From: a bacterium UBP10_UBA1149
GTDB lineage: Bacteria; Desulfobacterota; Binatia; UBA1149
DNA length: 8,275 nt
NCBI GenBank assembly: GCA_002311335.1
Contig: DBZX01000052.1
Location: forward strand, 8,524-16,798
Direction: 5' to 3'
Shown piece after piece: positions 7,115 through 8,275 of the stretch. Each line of letters opens with the position of its first letter. Within the stretch, counting starts at the first letter, position 1. Below the pieces are notes generated by a model, which did not search any database, was not told where the DNA came from, and worked only from the letters and a program-made list of their open reading frames with translations. The translations under genes and the position numbers were made by a program.

Positions 7115-8275
7115 TTAAAGTTTTGCCAGATACTCAGAATACGCTACCAGGGCCACAAGCGCAGCAACTGCCCGAGACGGCCCCGGGTAACAAACGCGGT
7201 GGCCTGCGGCGACCGATCGTGGACCGGCATTTCCGTAATGACCGTCGGTATACACCAGCTCAGTGGCTACCAGTACGGGCTTGCCGTGCTTGAGCGAGGC
7301 TTCCGCAGCCGCAGCGGCGTAGCGCTTGTCCTGGTTTTCGTGAAAGCCGACGATGCGCTCCAGTCCGTGCTCGGGATACCACGGCCCTGTTTTCATCGCC
7401 TGGGCCTGGGCCGATTGGACTCCGATTCCGAAGAAAAGAACCGAATCGATCGAATCTGAAGAGCACAGCAGGTCAAGGACGACGGGCACAGTATCCCGTG
7501 TTTCACCGCCAGCGAGATCTACCGGATTGCCTCTGCTCCATCGCGATGGCAGTAGCTTATCCAACTCGCTCTTCAGCTCGTCCGGCAGTTCGGCCAGCTC
7601 GAGCCCCTGGCGACTGCATTCATCGGCAGCGAGAACTCCACAGCCACCGACAGTAGTGACCACGGCCACCCTGTTTCCCCCGGGCAGGGGTTGAGTCGCA
7701 AAAGTCGCGGCCCATTCAAAAGCCTCTTCGACCGTGGCAGCCCGCTGCACGCCACGACTCGCGCACACACCCTCGAACACGCGTTCGTCGCTCGCGAGCG
7801 CTCCCGTGTGACTCCTCGCAGCAGCTTGCCCCGCGGCGTCCCGGCCCCCCTTTAGAACCACCAGCGGCTTGGAGCGGCTGAAACGGGAAATAACCTCGGT
7901 AAACTTGCGGCCGTCACGCACTCCTTCGAGGTAGGCGAGGCCTACCTTGGTATCGTCGTCTTCGGCGTAGTAGGCAAGGTAGTCGGCGAGCTCAAGCTGC
8001 GCCGAATTACCGCAGGAAACTGCCTTGTTGACCCCCACACCCGTTTGCACTGCGTAGTTGAGAAACGCGGAACACAGGTTGCCGCTCTGGCTGGCCACCG
8101 ATATTCCGCCGGACGGCGGATAGGGAGCCACTATCTGGGCGCACATATCTACCCCCGTCGAAACGATGCCCTGGCCGTTGGGTCCCGCCAGCACCATGCC
8201 CAACTCGTGGGCCAACTCTACCAGCTCACGCTCGAGCTCTTCGCCTTCTCCGCCTTCTTCCCCGTAACCAGCGCT
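7115..8275 (-). CDS. ADP-forming acyl-CoA synthetase (acetate-CoA ligase type), alpha subunit (5' partial)
   Basis: The frame is open to the right edge, so the N-terminal CoA-binding Rossmann part is mostly missing. The 386 residues seen begin with SAGYGEEGGEGEELERELVE, followed by the family-typical GPNGQG. Counting from the TTG at 8215, SVASQSGN lies at 39-46 and the stretch ARSHTGALASDE at 133-144. His136 (codon 7808-7810) matches the alpha-subunit histidine that is phosphorylated in the reaction acyl-CoA + ADP + Pi to acid + CoA + ATP. Two swivelling-type domains follow, the last ending in PSRAVAALVALVAYSEYLAKL. The protein stops there with no ATP-grasp domain, so it is an alpha-only form; the beta partner would have to be a separate gene, perhaps upstream beyond 8275. 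The enzyme class is known for acetate and for branched or aryl acids from amino acid breakdown. Substrate here is not determined. Located 78 bp upstream of the transporter gene on the same strand. Confidence 0.9.
   Translation of the reverse strand, partial: SAGYGEEGGEGEELERELVELAHELGMVLAGPNGQGIVSTGVDMCAQIVAPYPPSGGISVASQSGNLCSAFLNYAVQTGVGVNKAVSCGNSAQLELADYLAYYAEDDDTKVGLAYLEGVRDGRKFTEVISRFSRSKPLVVLKGGRDAAGQAAARSHTGALASDERVFEGVCASRGVQRAATVEEAFEWAATFATQPLPGGNRVAVVTTVGGCGVLAADECSRQGLELAELPDELKSELDKLLPSRWSRGNPVDLAGGETRDTVPVVLDLLCSSDSIDSVLFFGIGVQSAQAQAMKTGPWYPEHGLERIVGFHENQDKRYAAAAAEASLKHGKPVLVATELVYTDGHYGNAGPRSVAAGHRVCYPGPSRAVAALVALVAYSEYLAKL

Overview
The window is GC-rich bacterial DNA. It carries six protein-coding genes packed tightly, and I see no rRNA, tRNA, CRISPR array, integrase or transposase. 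The gene families (a 6-pyruvoyl-tetrahydropterin-synthase-related GT-C membrane protein, a GtrB/DPM1-like glycosyltransferase, a LeuT-fold sodium symporter and an ADP-forming acyl-CoA synthetase subunit), the GTG starts and the GC-rich codons suggest an uncultured Gram-negative, perhaps of the deltaproteobacterial/Myxococcota/Binatota type. The threonine/serine-repeat lipoprotein tail would fit that, but this placement is only an impression.

Left part (1-3281, + strand): the 3' portion of a very large membrane protein. It has an exported beta-rich N-terminal region, a multi-spanning GT-C-like core, a soluble region, two more membrane spans and a C-terminal TPR-like helical module. The reading frame is open to the left edge, so the true start lies outside the window. 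It converges, with a 17-bp gap, on a minus-strand gene (3299-4420) for a membrane-anchored, cysteine- and tryptophan-rich protein that I do not recognise.

Middle part (4421-5660): a 122-bp divergent intergenic region contains a perfect 17-bp tandem direct repeat. It separates the unknown gene from a polyprenyl-phosphate-sugar synthase-like glycosyltransferase (4543-5517, +). The last codons of that gene overlap the ATG of a 48-residue lipoprotein-like gene (5514-5660). Its tail is encoded by a 9-bp minisatellite giving Thr-Thr-Ser repeats.

Right part (5702-8275, - strand): an acyl-CoA synthetase alpha subunit (5' end beyond the right edge) is followed 78 bp later by an 11-TM neurotransmitter:sodium symporter family transporter. 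They are probably co-transcribed and converge on the lipoprotein gene.

Functionally, the left and middle genes look like a surface-glycan or protein-glycosylation neighbourhood: the GT2 enzyme would make a lipid-linked sugar donor and the GT-C protein could use such a donor outside the membrane. The right-hand pair suggests uptake of an amino-acid-like solute next to acyl-CoA/acid interconversion. No clearly new multi-gene system is evident. The most distinctive items are the coupled Thr/Ser-repeat lipoprotein, the tandem repeat in the divergent promoter region, the unrecognised cysteine-rich protein and the loss of the canonical outer-gate arginine in the transporter.
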